Part shown: in pieces, positions 52,243 to 61,107 of the stretch
How positions within the stretch are numbered: the first letter of the stretch is position 1
Layout of the letters: the number at the start of each line of letters is the position of its first letter
Source: Pedobacter chitinilyticus
GTDB taxonomy: Bacteria; Bacteroidota; Bacteroidia; Sphingobacteriales; Sphingobacteriaceae
Reading direction: 5' to 3'
NCBI RefSeq assembly: GCF_003313385.1
Contig: NZ_QMHN01000003.1
Span: 62,001-126,000 of the forward strand
DNA length: 64,000 nt
The notes under the pieces: model-generated
Database searches by the model: none
The model's input: only the letters and a program-made list of their open reading frames with translations
Told to the model about the DNA's origin: nothing
Position numbers and translations under genes: made by a program

Positions 52243-53276
52243 AAATCAAGCATTAGTTCTGTAGTGTAATGTGTAGACGAATTTACAATATTTAGCTTAT
52301 ACCTTTCGGGATATAACAATTGCAATCTGCGCTCTACATTGTTTAGTCCAACCCCACCAATGGCATCTTTGTTGGCGGCACTCTTTTTATTGGACACGCT
52401 AAAATGCAAAATCTTTTGGTTGGCAATAATATTGATTTTAATAGGATCGCTATGATCATTAGCTACCCCATGTTTAAAAGCATTTTCTACAAAAGAGATC
52501 AAAATTAAAGGCACAATTTTTTGTCCATCAATTACACCATTAATGGTAATTTCAACCGCAGCACCATCTTTAAACCTAAGTTTTTGTAGTTCTACATAAC
52601 TCTCTACATACTGTATTTCCTTATCCAAACTTACCCAGCTATCGTTACTTTCGTAAATCATATAGCGCATAATTTCCGACAGCTTTAAAATGGCATCTGC
52701 AGTTTTATCTGACTTTTGATAAGCCAATGAGTAAATGTTATTGAGGGAGTTGAACAGAAAATGTGGGTTAAGCTGTGATTTTAGGAACTGTAATTCCATG
52801 TCTTTCTTTTCGCTTTCCAAATTGCGCTGTACACGTTCATCAGAAAACCAATCAACCGCAAACCTGATGATGCTACTTGAAACCAAGAAAAATCCTGCTA
52901 AAAATACTACTGTGGCAACATAATTACTCATAGAAATATGATTACGCAAGCCATTATCAGATTCATAGTAAAATACATGTTCTGGATTGAGCAAACCAAC
53001 CAGCACTTTAATACCAGTACTTGCTACGATGAGCAGAATGAAACAAAGAATATATAACCAATATTTCTTTCTTTTCTTTAAAAGTTCTGGAATAAGAACA
53101 ATGTAATTGATATAGAATACCGCAACATTGATGGCGCCAAATATGACATAGTCAATCACCAGCTCTTTCAATGGATGCGCTTTGTTTGAAAAAAACAGTG
53201 CAACTGCAATAATGGTGACGATTACTCCCCAAAATGCACAATTAAGTATCACCGATGCTTTGCTACTACTTTTCAT
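52239..53276 (-). CDS. LytS/YehU-type sensor histidine kinase
   Basis: A 345-aa kinase with four N-terminal membrane helices (about 10-150) and the His_kinase motif QLNPHFLFNSLNNIYSLAYQ (phospho-His near residue 170). The ATP-binding region follows (LILISFVENAFKHGVAND, GGVGLNNVERRLQLLYP). It has no extracytoplasmic sensor domain, so it probably senses within or near the membrane. It is divergent from a 60-aa peptide gene and an ABC exporter, a setting typical of envelope-stress or peptide-response modules. Confidence 0.92.
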   Translation of the reverse strand: MKSSSKASVILNCAFWGVIVTIIAVALFFSNKAHPLKELVIDYVIFGAINVAVFYINYIVLIPELLKKRKKYWLYILCFILLIVASTGIKVLVGLLNPEHVFYYESDNGLRNHISMSNYVATVVFLAGFFLVSSSIIRFAVDWFSDERVQRNLESEKKDMELQFLKSQLNPHFLFNSLNNIYSLAYQKSDKTADAILKLSEIMRYMIYESNDSWVSLDKEIQYVESYVELQKLRFKDGAAVEITINGVIDGQKIVPLILISFVENAFKHGVANDHSDPIKINIIANQKILHFSVSNKKSAANKDAIGGVGLNNVERRLQLLYPERYKLNIVNSSTHYTTELMLDL

Positions 53277-53336
53277 ATAATTTTGTCGCCCATAATTTAT
53301 CTAAACTAGCTATAAGCCATTATTGGACCAAGCACT

Positions 53337-53415
53337 TTCGACCAACTGGCATTTTTTTTCTACGAATGGGCAATTTAGCCCATTTATTCGACAAACAGGC
53401 ATTTTAACCGTTTAT
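53337..53415. promoter_or_regulatory. Repeated operator-like motif in the divergent region
   Basis: TTCGACcAACtGGCATTTT occurs at 53337-53355 and again, with two changes, at 53387-53405, exactly 50 bases (about five helical turns) apart. Between them lies the inverted repeat AATGGGC-aattta-GCCCATT (53365-53384). Directly after the second copy is ACCGTTTAT (53407-53415), which fits the LytTR/AlgR-type consensus. Candidate binding site for the response regulator encoded next door; this is inference. Confidence 0.5.
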
Positions 53416-53520
53416 CTAGGATATTTTACACTTGGTCTAAAACATTTTCACAGGGTTTTAATAATTATTCTATTTGTTCAACGGAAACGAAAAGAGTATT
53501 AAACTTTAAACCTTAGAACC

Positions 53521-53703
53521 ATGAAAAAGTTAACCAACGTATCGCCATTTCTACTTTTGTTATTCCCTGTATTTATAGTAATGTTATTTGCATTCACCGC
53601 TAACAACAACGATGCAAGCAACAATGAAGAAGGTATGGTAAAAACAACCACTACCTCTGAAAACACTACTATTGTTAAGGCTGCTAGCGTAATCCTAAGA
53701 TAA
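53521..53703 (+). CDS. Small exported or membrane peptide
   Basis: A 60-aa product with a hydrophobic helix (SPFLLLLFPVFIVMLFAFTA, about 8-27) and a polar Asn/Thr-rich tail (NNNDASNNEEG, TTTTSENTT). It begins the plus-strand unit with the ABC transporter, 2 bases before the ATPase ATG. No family recognised. Possible roles: exported substrate, membrane adaptor or stress-induced peptide of the transporter. Confidence 0.6.
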   Translation: MKKLTNVSPFLLLLFPVFIVMLFAFTANNNDASNNEEGMVKTTTTSENTTIVKAASVILR

Positions 53704-53705
53704 AC

Positions 53706-54617
53706 ATGAACACATCGTTTGCCATTGAAACCGTTGGACTGAACTATCGTTTTGGCTCACAAACCGTAGTGAAAGATTTATCACTACAGGTCCCGAAAGG
53801 AAGTATTTATGGTTTTTTAGGCCCAAATGGAGCTGGAAAAACCACTACTATTAAAATATTACTGAACCTGTTACAGTCTTCTTCAGACAAGGTTTTTATT
53901 TTTGGCAAAGAGTTAAACAGCAACCGTACAGCTTGCTTAAAACAAATGGGCTCCCTGGTAGAGCAACCAGCCATCTATGCGCATCTAACAGGTAAAGAAA
54001 ACTTGATCAACCGTTGTATCCTTTTAGGAATAAATCAACGCAAGGTTGCTGAGATGCTGGCTTTAGTTGGTCTAACAAGCGCTGCGAATAAAAAAGCAGG
54101 CAAGTACTCGCTAGGCATGAAACAACGCTTAGGGATAGCCTTGGCTTTAATCGCTGATCCCGAACTATTACTGTTAGATGAACCTACCAATGGTTTAGAT
54201 CCTAATGGAATTATTGAGATTAGAAATTTGATGATTGAGCTAGCTGGCAAACATGGCAAAACCATTCTGGTTTCGAGCCACTTGCTTGCAGAAATTGAAA
54301 GAACAGCTACCCACGTGGGCATCATCAATAAAGGTGAACTGCTTTTTCAAGGCAAAATTAACGAGCTACACGACTTGAGTAAACCTGTTATCAAAATTGA
54401 AGTAGATGATAGCGCTGCTGCACTTAACATATTAAGCACTACTGGAGCCGAAATCATCGACATGGACGAAGGTCTTGTAAAAATCGCATATACAGGCAAG
54501 GCAGAAATGGGCAAGTATAACAGCCTTTTGGTCAATAACGGCGTAACCGTTTATGCTATCTACACCGAGAAAAAAGACCTCGAACATTTATTCCTAGACA
54601 TCACCTCTAAAAACTAA
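53706..54617 (+). CDS. ABC transporter ATP-binding protein (ABC-2 type)
   Basis: A 303-aa ATPase with Walker A GPNGAGKTTTIKILL (about 39-53), signature YSLGMKQRLGIALALIADP, Walker B LLLLDEPTNGLDPNG and H-loop VSSHLLAEIERTA. The C-terminal ~80 residues form the extra domain seen in BcrA/NatA-like exporters for peptides or drugs. It pairs with the permease 4 bases downstream. Confidence 0.93.
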   Translation: MNTSFAIETVGLNYRFGSQTVVKDLSLQVPKGSIYGFLGPNGAGKTTTIKILLNLLQSSSDKVFIFGKELNSNRTACLKQMGSLVEQPAIYAHLTGKENLINRCILLGINQRKVAEMLALVGLTSAANKKAGKYSLGMKQRLGIALALIADPELLLLDEPTNGLDPNGIIEIRNLMIELAGKHGKTILVSSHLLAEIERTATHVGIINKGELLFQGKINELHDLSKPVIKIEVDDSAAALNILSTTGAEIIDMDEGLVKIAYTGKAEMGKYNSLLVNNGVTVYAIYTEKKDLEHLFLDITSKN

Positions 54618-54621
54618 TATC

Positions 54622-55419
54622 ATGCGTTCTTTCTACATATCTTTTGTTTCAGAATTTTACAAATCACGTAAAACACTAGCATTTTGGGCGGCCATTGTTT
54701 TACCGTTAATCATTTGTGGACTAATCGCTTTGGGATATTATTACGATTCGGCTAAAGTGCTGAAATACAATTACCCAGGCATGATACTTTGGTTCAAATA
54801 TAGCGGAGCAGCATTGGGAGTAATGGGCATGCTCATTCTACCGTTCTATGTGATGTTTATGGCTTTTTCGGTAAACAACATAGAGCATAAAAACGACACT
54901 TGGAAAACGCTGTTTTCGCAGCCTTTAAATAAGTTTTCAATTTACGCCGCTAAATATGCATATGCTGTTGCGCTATTGTTTATATGTTTATTTCTTTTTG
55001 CCTTACTTACTTATTCCACTGGGTATTTGCTACAAATGCTAGTGCCCAAGTTTACTTTTAATGATTACAATCCAGCAATTATATTAAGCAAGCTTTATGG
55101 CAAACTGTTTTTGGCTTCCTTAGGTATTCTCTCTGTACAGTTTATATTGAGCTTAATCTGGTCTGATTTTTTAAAGCCTATGGGAATTGGTTTCGTAGGA
55201 ACCATCATGGGAATGATCACGGGCAGTGTTGGTTGGAAATATGCCTACCTTATTCCATATAGCGATCCAACTCTGGCATTAGGTTCAAGTGCAGCTGCAA
55301 AAAAAGCTAACCCTGAAAGCTTCGCTGTGTTTACACAAGAGGTGTGGGTGAGCATTGCTTACGGAGTGATTTTATTTATTGTCGGTTACTTTATTCTTAC
55401 CAAGAGAAATATTAAATAA
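54622..55419 (+). CDS. ABC-2 type permease
   Basis: A 265-aa membrane protein with six predicted helices, of the ABC-2 permease family (lantibiotic-immunity MutE/EpiE-like). EFYKSRKTLAFWAAIVLPLI at the start and NNIEHKNDTWKTLFSQPLNK between helices 2 and 3 are characteristic. It forms the transporter with the preceding ATPase; regulation by the divergent LytTR system is inferred. Confidence 0.88.
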   Translation: MRSFYISFVSEFYKSRKTLAFWAAIVLPLIICGLIALGYYYDSAKVLKYNYPGMILWFKYSGAALGVMGMLILPFYVMFMAFSVNNIEHKNDTWKTLFSQPLNKFSIYAAKYAYAVALLFICLFLFALLTYSTGYLLQMLVPKFTFNDYNPAIILSKLYGKLFLASLGILSVQFILSLIWSDFLKPMGIGFVGTIMGMITGSVGWKYAYLIPYSDPTLALGSSAAAKKANPESFAVFTQEVWVSIAYGVILFIVGYFILTKRNIK

Positions 55420-55449
55420 AGATTTTTTAGTTTAGTTTTAGTTAATAAC

Positions 55450-55477
55450 AAAAAGGCGGCTGGTTACCGCCTTTTTT
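55450..55477. terminator. Bidirectional terminator between convergent genes
   Basis: AAAAAGGCGG and CCGCCTTTTT pair around a 7-base loop with A and T runs on both sides. It serves the ABC permease on the plus strand and abuts the stop codon of the M28 peptidase on the minus strand. Confidence 0.85.
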
Positions 55478-56841
55478 TATCTTCCTGGTTTTGGAATAAT
55501 CATTAAACTTTCGTGGCCATTTTCATCAACTGACTGTACCGCAAAAAAGTAGTTGTCTTTTGAGTAGGCTAAAGTAGCGGTAGGTTCCTTTACGAAAAAT
55601 TTTCGCTCCCAAAAAGGACTGGTGGTTTCTCTCATAAGCACATAGTAGCCAAATGGCGTTTTACCTTTCGGCACATCCCATTTTAACTGAGTTTTGTTAG
55701 TTAAGCCAGAAGTTATCACCGTTACATTTTGCGGTTCTTGGGTAGACAATCCCAAATTGGCCATCACCGACATATTCATACGGCTAACTTTTTGGAGATA
55801 ATTATAATCGACATATTCTGGTAAGTCTCCATATTTAAATCCATTTTCAGTCCTCACATCCTGATGTTGTCTGTTAAAATCTTCGTTCATCTCGGTAACC
55901 CTCACCGCCGTAAACCCTTGTTGCGAAAAAGGAGTATGGTCGCCACCTCTTAAATACCGATCTCTTCTATAAATGAGCTTTACTTCCAATTGATCAACAT
56001 AACGCTCAGCAACCTCCTTGATATATCTAGCGGCTTGTCTAGCATTACCGTCATTCTCTGTTCCTGCTGATTGACGGGCAGCTGCTTGTTCCTTCGTTTC
56101 GGCAGCGGCAACGCCCTCGCTAAACACCCTTACACTTTTATTGTCCTTGATATCCGTTTCCATTCCGTATGAATTTCCCACGATATCATTATTCATCAAC
56201 AAATGAACATCCCAACCTTCGCTTTTTGCTCGCTTTGCCAAATTAGCGGCTCCGTATAATCCCTGCTCTTCTCCTACAAAAGCGACAAAAACCAAAGTAG
56301 TTCTAAACTGGTACTTGCTCATTACTCGACACATTTCCATTACCGCAGCTACCCCAGAGGCATCATCGTTAGCACCAGGAGCAAAGTCCTTTATGTTCAT
56401 CACGTCGGTCACCCTTGAATCATAATGACCAGAAACCATCAGCATCCGTTTGTCATTGGGATCAGTACCAGGTAAAACAGCCATTACATTTTTTAAAGTT
56501 ACAGGCTCTTTAATTCTTCTTCCATCAGCGGGCTGCAAAAAGGTATCGTATGAAACCTGTAGCTTCCCTCCACTCTCTGCGGCATATTTTTCAAACTCAC
56601 TCTTGATCCAACTTCGGGCCGCACCTATCCCCTTGGTTTTGCTTAAAGTATCACTCAACGTATGGCGGGTATGAAAAGAAACCATCTTTCTAATCAAGTT
56701 TTCCAGATTATTTGCCGAAACCTCATTTAACATGTTGATAATTTGGGGGTCTCTAACTTCTATTTTTTGTGCGAAGACAAGAGAATTAACCAAAAACCCT
56801 ATGCTCATTAGCAAAGCCAGACGAAGATTTTTCATATTCAT
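55477..56841 (-). CDS. M28 family zinc peptidase with C-terminal Fn3-like domain
   Basis: A 454-aa exported peptidase (signal about 1-24). Zinc-binding and catalytic motifs are VSGHYDSRVTD (about 144), PGANDDASGVAAVMEM, VFVAFVGEEQGLYGA and NNDIVG. The C-terminal ~90 residues (NKTQLKWDVPKGKTPFGYYV) resemble a fibronectin III domain. It is transcribed away from a second M28 gene 92 bases upstream. The start could also be the ATG two codons in (56835). Confidence 0.9.
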   Translation of the reverse strand: MNMKNLRLALLMSIGFLVNSLVFAQKIEVRDPQIINMLNEVSANNLENLIRKMVSFHTRHTLSDTLSKTKGIGAARSWIKSEFEKYAAESGGKLQVSYDTFLQPADGRRIKEPVTLKNVMAVLPGTDPNDKRMLMVSGHYDSRVTDVMNIKDFAPGANDDASGVAAVMEMCRVMSKYQFRTTLVFVAFVGEEQGLYGAANLAKRAKSEGWDVHLLMNNDIVGNSYGMETDIKDNKSVRVFSEGVAAAETKEQAAARQSAGTENDGNARQAARYIKEVAERYVDQLEVKLIYRRDRYLRGGDHTPFSQQGFTAVRVTEMNEDFNRQHQDVRTENGFKYGDLPEYVDYNYLQKVSRMNMSVMANLGLSTQEPQNVTVITSGLTNKTQLKWDVPKGKTPFGYYVLMRETTSPFWERKFFVKEPTATLAYSKDNYFFAVQSVDENGHESLMIIPKPGR

Positions 56842-56933
56842 TTAGGTTGTAAAATTCTGAATAGAAAGTTACAACTATTTGACATTACCTGTAAATTCAC
56901 ACCATATTGTTACTTAACCTAAATAGACAATTT

Positions 56934-58505
56934 ATGATAAAGAAATTTACCATTGGCGCATTAGCCATTGCCTTTTCTTTCAACGCTTTTGCACAAGAAC
57001 AAGTGAATACTGAGGCTGTACAAAAGATCAGAAAGGAAGGATTAGAAAACTCGAAAGTAATGGACATTGCTTTCCAAATTACCGATGTGATTGGACCTCG
57101 TTTGGCCAATTCTCCAGGTATTAAAAGAGGAAGAGACTGGGCCGTGAAATATTTTACCGAGCTTGGACTTAAAAATGCCAAACAAGAAAGTTGGGGCGAC
57201 TTTGGAAAAGGTTGGTCAGTAGAGAGATATTATGCTGCTACTACTGCTCCTTTTTACAGACCAATTATTGGTTATCCTAAAGCTTGGACACCAGGCACCA
57301 ACGGGCCAATTAAATCGGAAGTTGTTTTAATTAAAGCGGATACGGTTACTGACCTTGAAAAATATAAAGGCAAACTGGCTGGCAAAATTGTAGTAATTGA
57401 ATCGGTAATGGTACAGCCGCTTAAAAATTCATATACACCAGATGTAACACGCTACACTGACGAAAAACTTGCTGAAATGGCAGCAGCAGCACCTGCAGTT
57501 CCAGGGCAGGCACGCCCAGGTGGCCGTGGTGGCAACAACCAAATGGCCATGATGATGCGTATGCGTCAAAACAGAGCCGCGATCAATGAAATGTTATTAC
57601 AAGAAAAAGTAGGTTTGATTTTAACCTACGCCCGTGGTAACTATGGTACTTTCTTTACGAGCAACGGTGCCTCTTATGCGGTAGATGCCAAACCTGTTGC
57701 TCCAGAATTAGAAGTATCAGCCGAGGATTTTCTGCACATTTTACGTTTATTGCGTGCTGGTCAAAAAGTAGAGGTGGAAGCTGACGTGAAAACAACTTTC
57801 TATCCACAGGATGTGAAAGGCTACAATGTTATTGCTGAAATTCCAGGTACTGATAAAAAGTTAAAAGATGAGATTGTAATGCTAGGCGGTCACTTTGATT
57901 CTTGGCATTCAGGAACTGGTGCAACTGATAATGCAGCTGGTTCTATCGTGATGATTGAAGTAATGAGGATTTTAAAAGCCATTGACTTTAAGCCAAAAAG
58001 AACCATTAGAATTGCCCTTTGGGATGCTGAGGAGCAAGGCTTACACGGATCAAGAGGTTATGTAAAGCAACATTTTGCTGATCCAACCAAAATGGAATTA
58101 TTGCCTGAGCACGGAAAGCTTAGTGCTTATTACAATCTAGACAATGGTACTGGTGCTGTACGTGGTATTTACTTGCAAGGTAATGCTGGAGCAAAGGATA
58201 TTTTCCAAGCTTGGTTAAATCCATTTGCTGATTTAGGTGCAAAAACGGTAACCATTAGCAACACTGGCGGTACCGATCACCAAGCTTATGATGCCGTAGG
58301 CTTACCAGGTTTCCAGTTTATCCAAGATCCAATGGACTACAATACGCGTACCCACCACACCAACCAAGATACTTACGATAGATTGGTAGAGGATGACTTG
58401 AAAAAATCCGCAACGATTATCGCTTCTTTCGTTTATCACACTTCAGAACGTGCCGAGAAAATTCCTCGTAAAGAATTACCAAAACCAGTTGCTCCAAGAA
58501 ATTAA
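56934..58505 (+). CDS. M28 family peptidase with PA-like insert
   Basis: A 523-aa exported peptidase. ATG 56934 places the signal peptide (MIKKFTIGALAIAFSFNAFA) at the N-terminus; an upstream TTG (56907) adds 9 residues without purpose. Catalytic motifs: LGGHFDSWHSGTGATDNAAG (about 318), IALWDAEEQGLHGSRGY (catalytic Glu) and YYNLDNGTGAVRG. A PA-type domain spans about 120-290 and contains a Gly/Met/Arg-rich loop (GGRGGNNQMAMMMRMRQN). Confidence 0.92.
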   Translation: MIKKFTIGALAIAFSFNAFAQEQVNTEAVQKIRKEGLENSKVMDIAFQITDVIGPRLANSPGIKRGRDWAVKYFTELGLKNAKQESWGDFGKGWSVERYYAATTAPFYRPIIGYPKAWTPGTNGPIKSEVVLIKADTVTDLEKYKGKLAGKIVVIESVMVQPLKNSYTPDVTRYTDEKLAEMAAAAPAVPGQARPGGRGGNNQMAMMMRMRQNRAAINEMLLQEKVGLILTYARGNYGTFFTSNGASYAVDAKPVAPELEVSAEDFLHILRLLRAGQKVEVEADVKTTFYPQDVKGYNVIAEIPGTDKKLKDEIVMLGGHFDSWHSGTGATDNAAGSIVMIEVMRILKAIDFKPKRTIRIALWDAEEQGLHGSRGYVKQHFADPTKMELLPEHGKLSAYYNLDNGTGAVRGIYLQGNAGAKDIFQAWLNPFADLGAKTVTISNTGGTDHQAYDAVGLPGFQFIQDPMDYNTRTHHTNQDTYDRLVEDDLKKSATIIASFVYHTSERAEKIPRKELPKPVAPRN

Positions 58506-58524
58506 AAGCCTTGGTCAATGTTTT

Positions 58525-58559
58525 AACCCTGACTGTTTTTTAGAACCGTCAGGGTTTTT
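58525..58559 (+). terminator. Terminator after the M28 gene
   Basis: AACCCTGAC (58525-58533) pairs with GTCAGGGTT (58548-58556) followed by a short T-run. The inner ACTGTT/AACCGT stretch extends the stem imperfectly. Confidence 0.8.
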
Positions 58560-58587
58560 AATTAGGAAACTACTATTTACCGAAATC

Positions 58588-59439
58588 CTATAAGATTCTA
58601 ATTCGGCTAGGAATAACATGGTAAAATCCGCAAAAATCAGTATACCTACCTCTGTTGGCATATCTCGGATCACTAATGAGATTACCGCTTTGATCATAGT
58701 TTATTACGGGAGTTCCTCCAGGCTTATGAGACCACATCCCATTATTATCTCTTCTGTACCAATGAAAATCCCAATTTGGACCCACTACTAATGCTACATA
58801 ATGCCCATCTGCAGGAGTACTATCTACATTTGGAATCGATATCAAACCATCACGAGCAGCGGCAGCGCTTACTTCGGCACAGCTAATTGCTGCATACATA
58901 CGACCACTGCCTCTACCTGGCTGCGCAAAAGTATTAGTTGCAAAGTTACTTCCATAGTTATAACAATTATTACTTCTAAGCCTACTCGCATCATTATTCC
59001 ACCAACCAGGATTATAAGGCGGCTCTACTAATACTTTAGCAGTATCTTTTTTGCTTTTTAAAGTTGATTCAAAGCTTTTGTTTTTGACATCGATTTCCTC
59101 TAAAGCAATTTTTTTGATTTCGTCATCCAAAAAACTACCCGAAGTATCCAATAACCACTTTTCTATATCATTTTGATGATCAACATAGCTCTCTCTAGTC
59201 CAGCCAAAGTCAACAATGTTTGCATTTACTAGCATTTTTTGGGGCAAATCAGGATCTCCAACGGAAGAAACGATAAACCCACGATAGCCGAGCCCGTACA
59301 AAATACTTGGGGATTTCAAAAGTGATTTCTCACGTAAAGAATAAAGTTTCTCCTTAAGGATCTTTGCCTGTTCATCAGAAAGCTCCCAAGTTGGATTGGG
59401 ACGCCCAGAGAAAATGTCTAAAGTAATCAGTGTTGCCAT
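58588..59439 (-). CDS. Two-domain protein with SGRPNP and Cys/His hydrolase-like domains
   Basis: A 283-aa protein without a signal peptide. The N-terminal ~100 residues begin TLDIFSGRPNPTWELSDEQ, a module I recall from scattered bacterial proteins. The C-terminal ~130 residues hold NNCYNYGSNF, QPGRGSG, GHYVALVVGPNWDFHWYRRD, MWSHKPGGTPV and RYTDFCGFYHV. The conserved-looking Cys (NNCYNY) and His (DFHWYR) suggest a papain-like or NlpC/P60-like Cys/His active site; this is inference. A basic/aspartate linker joins the two. It is next to a LuxR regulator on the same strand, upstream of the four-gene sensor unit. Function unknown. Confidence 0.6.
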   Translation of the reverse strand: MATLITLDIFSGRPNPTWELSDEQAKILKEKLYSLREKSLLKSPSILYGLGYRGFIVSSVGDPDLPQKMLVNANIVDFGWTRESYVDHQNDIEKWLLDTSGSFLDDEIKKIALEEIDVKNKSFESTLKSKKDTAKVLVEPPYNPGWWNNDASRLRSNNCYNYGSNFATNTFAQPGRGSGRMYAAISCAEVSAAAARDGLISIPNVDSTPADGHYVALVVGPNWDFHWYRRDNNGMWSHKPGGTPVINYDQSGNLISDPRYANRGRYTDFCGFYHVIPSRIRIL

Positions 59440-59572
59440 TTTGTTATTTATTTACTTCCTACTCGTATAGCTTTTCGGATACGCTCCGTTTTTTTCAATG
59501 GTCTCTGGCCTCCATTATAATTCTACATCTATTATTTTCTGTATTAAGTAAATATTGCTATTGCGATAATTT

Positions 59573-59800
59573 CTATACAAATACCCTCTCCTTAAATGCC
59601 CATACCACCAACTGGTAGGCATTTCTAAAGCCCATTTTTTTTACCATATTTCTTCGATGGGTTTCAACAGTGAGCCTGCTGATGAAAAGCTGATCAGCAA
59701 TTTCCTTATTGCAATAGCCCAAGGAAATCAATTGTAAAACTTCCACCTCTCGGGTACTGATACTGTCTTGTAGATGTTCTTCATTAATTTGGATTGTCAT
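59573..59800 (-). CDS. Stand-alone LuxR-type HTH regulator
   Basis: A 75-aa protein that is essentially only a GerE/LuxR HTH domain (TREVEVLQLISLGYCNKEIA, LFISRLTVETHRRNMVKKMG). It lacks a receiver or ligand-binding domain. It has a good promoter of its own (59818-59845) and a leader of only about 10 bases. It may regulate the neighbouring Cys/His protein gene or the divergent sensor operon. Confidence 0.88.
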   Translation of the reverse strand: MTIQINEEHLQDSISTREVEVLQLISLGYCNKEIADQLFISRLTVETHRRNMVKKMGFRNAYQLVVWAFKERVFV

Positions 59801-59817
59801 AGCTCTTTAGTTTTACC

Positions 59818-59845
59818 CAAAATTATTTAGACCGAACTGTTCCAA
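59818..59845 (-). promoter_or_regulatory. Promoter of the LuxR-type gene
   Basis: On the minus strand TTG (59845-59843), 17 bases, then TAATTTTG (59825-59818). Transcription would start near 59811, just before the ATG at 59800. Confidence 0.55.
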
Positions 59846-59945
59846 CTTTAGAGATATTACCTTAATTTACAGGGTGTTTTTACGGTATTACTTTTATTAA
59901 AAAATCAATTTCTTTGACGAAAATTTATAATTAAACCTTACAACT

Positions 59946-60443
59946 ATGCCACAAAAATTAAATGACCCTCAAAAAAAACTTGAATTGCGTCTGAAAAGGT
60001 CGGATGTAGAAACAATGGTAAATCAATACAGAAGCATTAGAGCTCAACGAGAGCTAAAACTTGCCCATTTCAATCTTAAAGAAATATTTGAGCTTTTTAT
60101 TGATAATAAAATTTTAGACAGAGAAAAGCTAGAACTAGCAAAGCTAGTAGATGTTAAAAAACATGGCCTTAAACTATATTTGGGAAACCATCTCAATGAA
60201 AGATACTGCCCAGGAAAACCAAATTATAAAGGCCACAATACAATTATTGCCTGCAATACTGAATTACGGAGCGGGCGCTTTGAAGATATGTTAGATGACA
60301 CCAAAGACAATGATAATGACAGCATCATCATTACAGGTTATGAAAAAAATGACCCTTATGGAGATGGCTTAGACATGGCTCAAATTTGTCCACCAGAATG
60401 CCCTAAAGATGATCCTAGTGTTACAGATATAGGAAATGATTAA
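59946..60443 (+). CDS. Hypothetical protein, first gene of the sensor unit
   Basis: A 165-aa soluble, charged protein. The N-terminal half is helical and Lys/Leu/Glu-rich (EIFELFIDNKILDREKLELA); the C-terminal part is acidic (DMLDDTKDNDNDS) and ends with PPECPKDDPS. No signal peptide and no family recognised. It overlaps the next gene by 8 bases, so it is coupled to the seven-TM protein and probably part of the same signalling unit. Confidence 0.65.
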   Translation: MPQKLNDPQKKLELRLKRSDVETMVNQYRSIRAQRELKLAHFNLKEIFELFIDNKILDREKLELAKLVDVKKHGLKLYLGNHLNERYCPGKPNYKGHNTIIACNTELRSGRFEDMLDDTKDNDNDSIIITGYEKNDPYGDGLDMAQICPPECPKDDPSVTDIGND

Positions 60444-61107
60444 ATTCCCAATTTCTCAGATAGCCATAATTATTGCTTTTATGGCTGCTGTATTTTTAAT
60501 AAAAAAGCCCAGGAAACATCCTTGGCTTTTATTTCCTGTTTATCTATTGATAGCAATGGTTTTAGAGTGGTTCAACTTTATTGGTCTTAACTATAAACTG
60601 CTAAAGAATAACCAATGGCTTTATAATAGTTTCATGCCAGTATATGGCTTGTTTTATTTTTATGTATTTAATCATATCATCAAGCTAAAAAGAATTAAAC
60701 CCTTCGTTTTATTGCTCTCCATTAGTTTTTTGGGAGTATTGTTATGGGAAGGCTTTAGCCATGGCTTTAGTAACTTCTTCTTTAGAACCCTCATTTATCT
60801 ATCGGTAGTACAACTATTTTTATGTGGGTTATATTTCTACAGCATCTTTCAACAAGATGAATATTCCGATCTCTTAAAAGATGCTGCATTTTGGTTTGTA
60901 ACTGGTACCCTCTTCTATACGGCTATCGTTGCTTCTACCTCGATTTTCTTTAGCGAACTATTAAAACTTCAAGTTAAAAATCAGATTCCTCTACGTGCTA
61001 TTTTAGTTGTATTAGGCAACATCATCATGTATGGCTGCTGGATCAAATCGTTTTTATGCATCAACAACAAGCAGACTTATATAACGCAATCCTACTCTCA
61101 GCACTAG
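60436..61107 (+). CDS. Seven-TM membrane protein of the sensor unit
   Basis: A 223-aa protein with about seven hydrophobic helices and short loops, e.g. WLLFPVYLLIAMVLEWFNFI and WFVTGTLFYTAIVASTSIFF. It overlaps the upstream gene by 8 bases and the kinase gene by 52 bases (61056-61107), so the three are translated together. It could be the sensing module for the kinase, which itself has only one helix. No named family. Confidence 0.7.
   Translation: MIKFPISQIAIIIAFMAAVFLIKKPRKHPWLLFPVYLLIAMVLEWFNFIGLNYKLLKNNQWLYNSFMPVYGLFYFYVFNHIIKLKRIKPFVLLLSISFLGVLLWEGFSHGFSNFFFRTLIYLSVVQLFLCGLYFYSIFQQDEYSDLLKDAAFWFVTGTLFYTAIVASTSIFFSELLKLQVKNQIPLRAILVVLGNIIMYGCWIKSFLCINNKQTYITQSYSQH

Noticed and set aside
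59430-59618. 62-aa plus-strand ORF between the Cys/His protein and LuxR genes
   Set aside because: AT-rich frame without start context, promoter or protein features.
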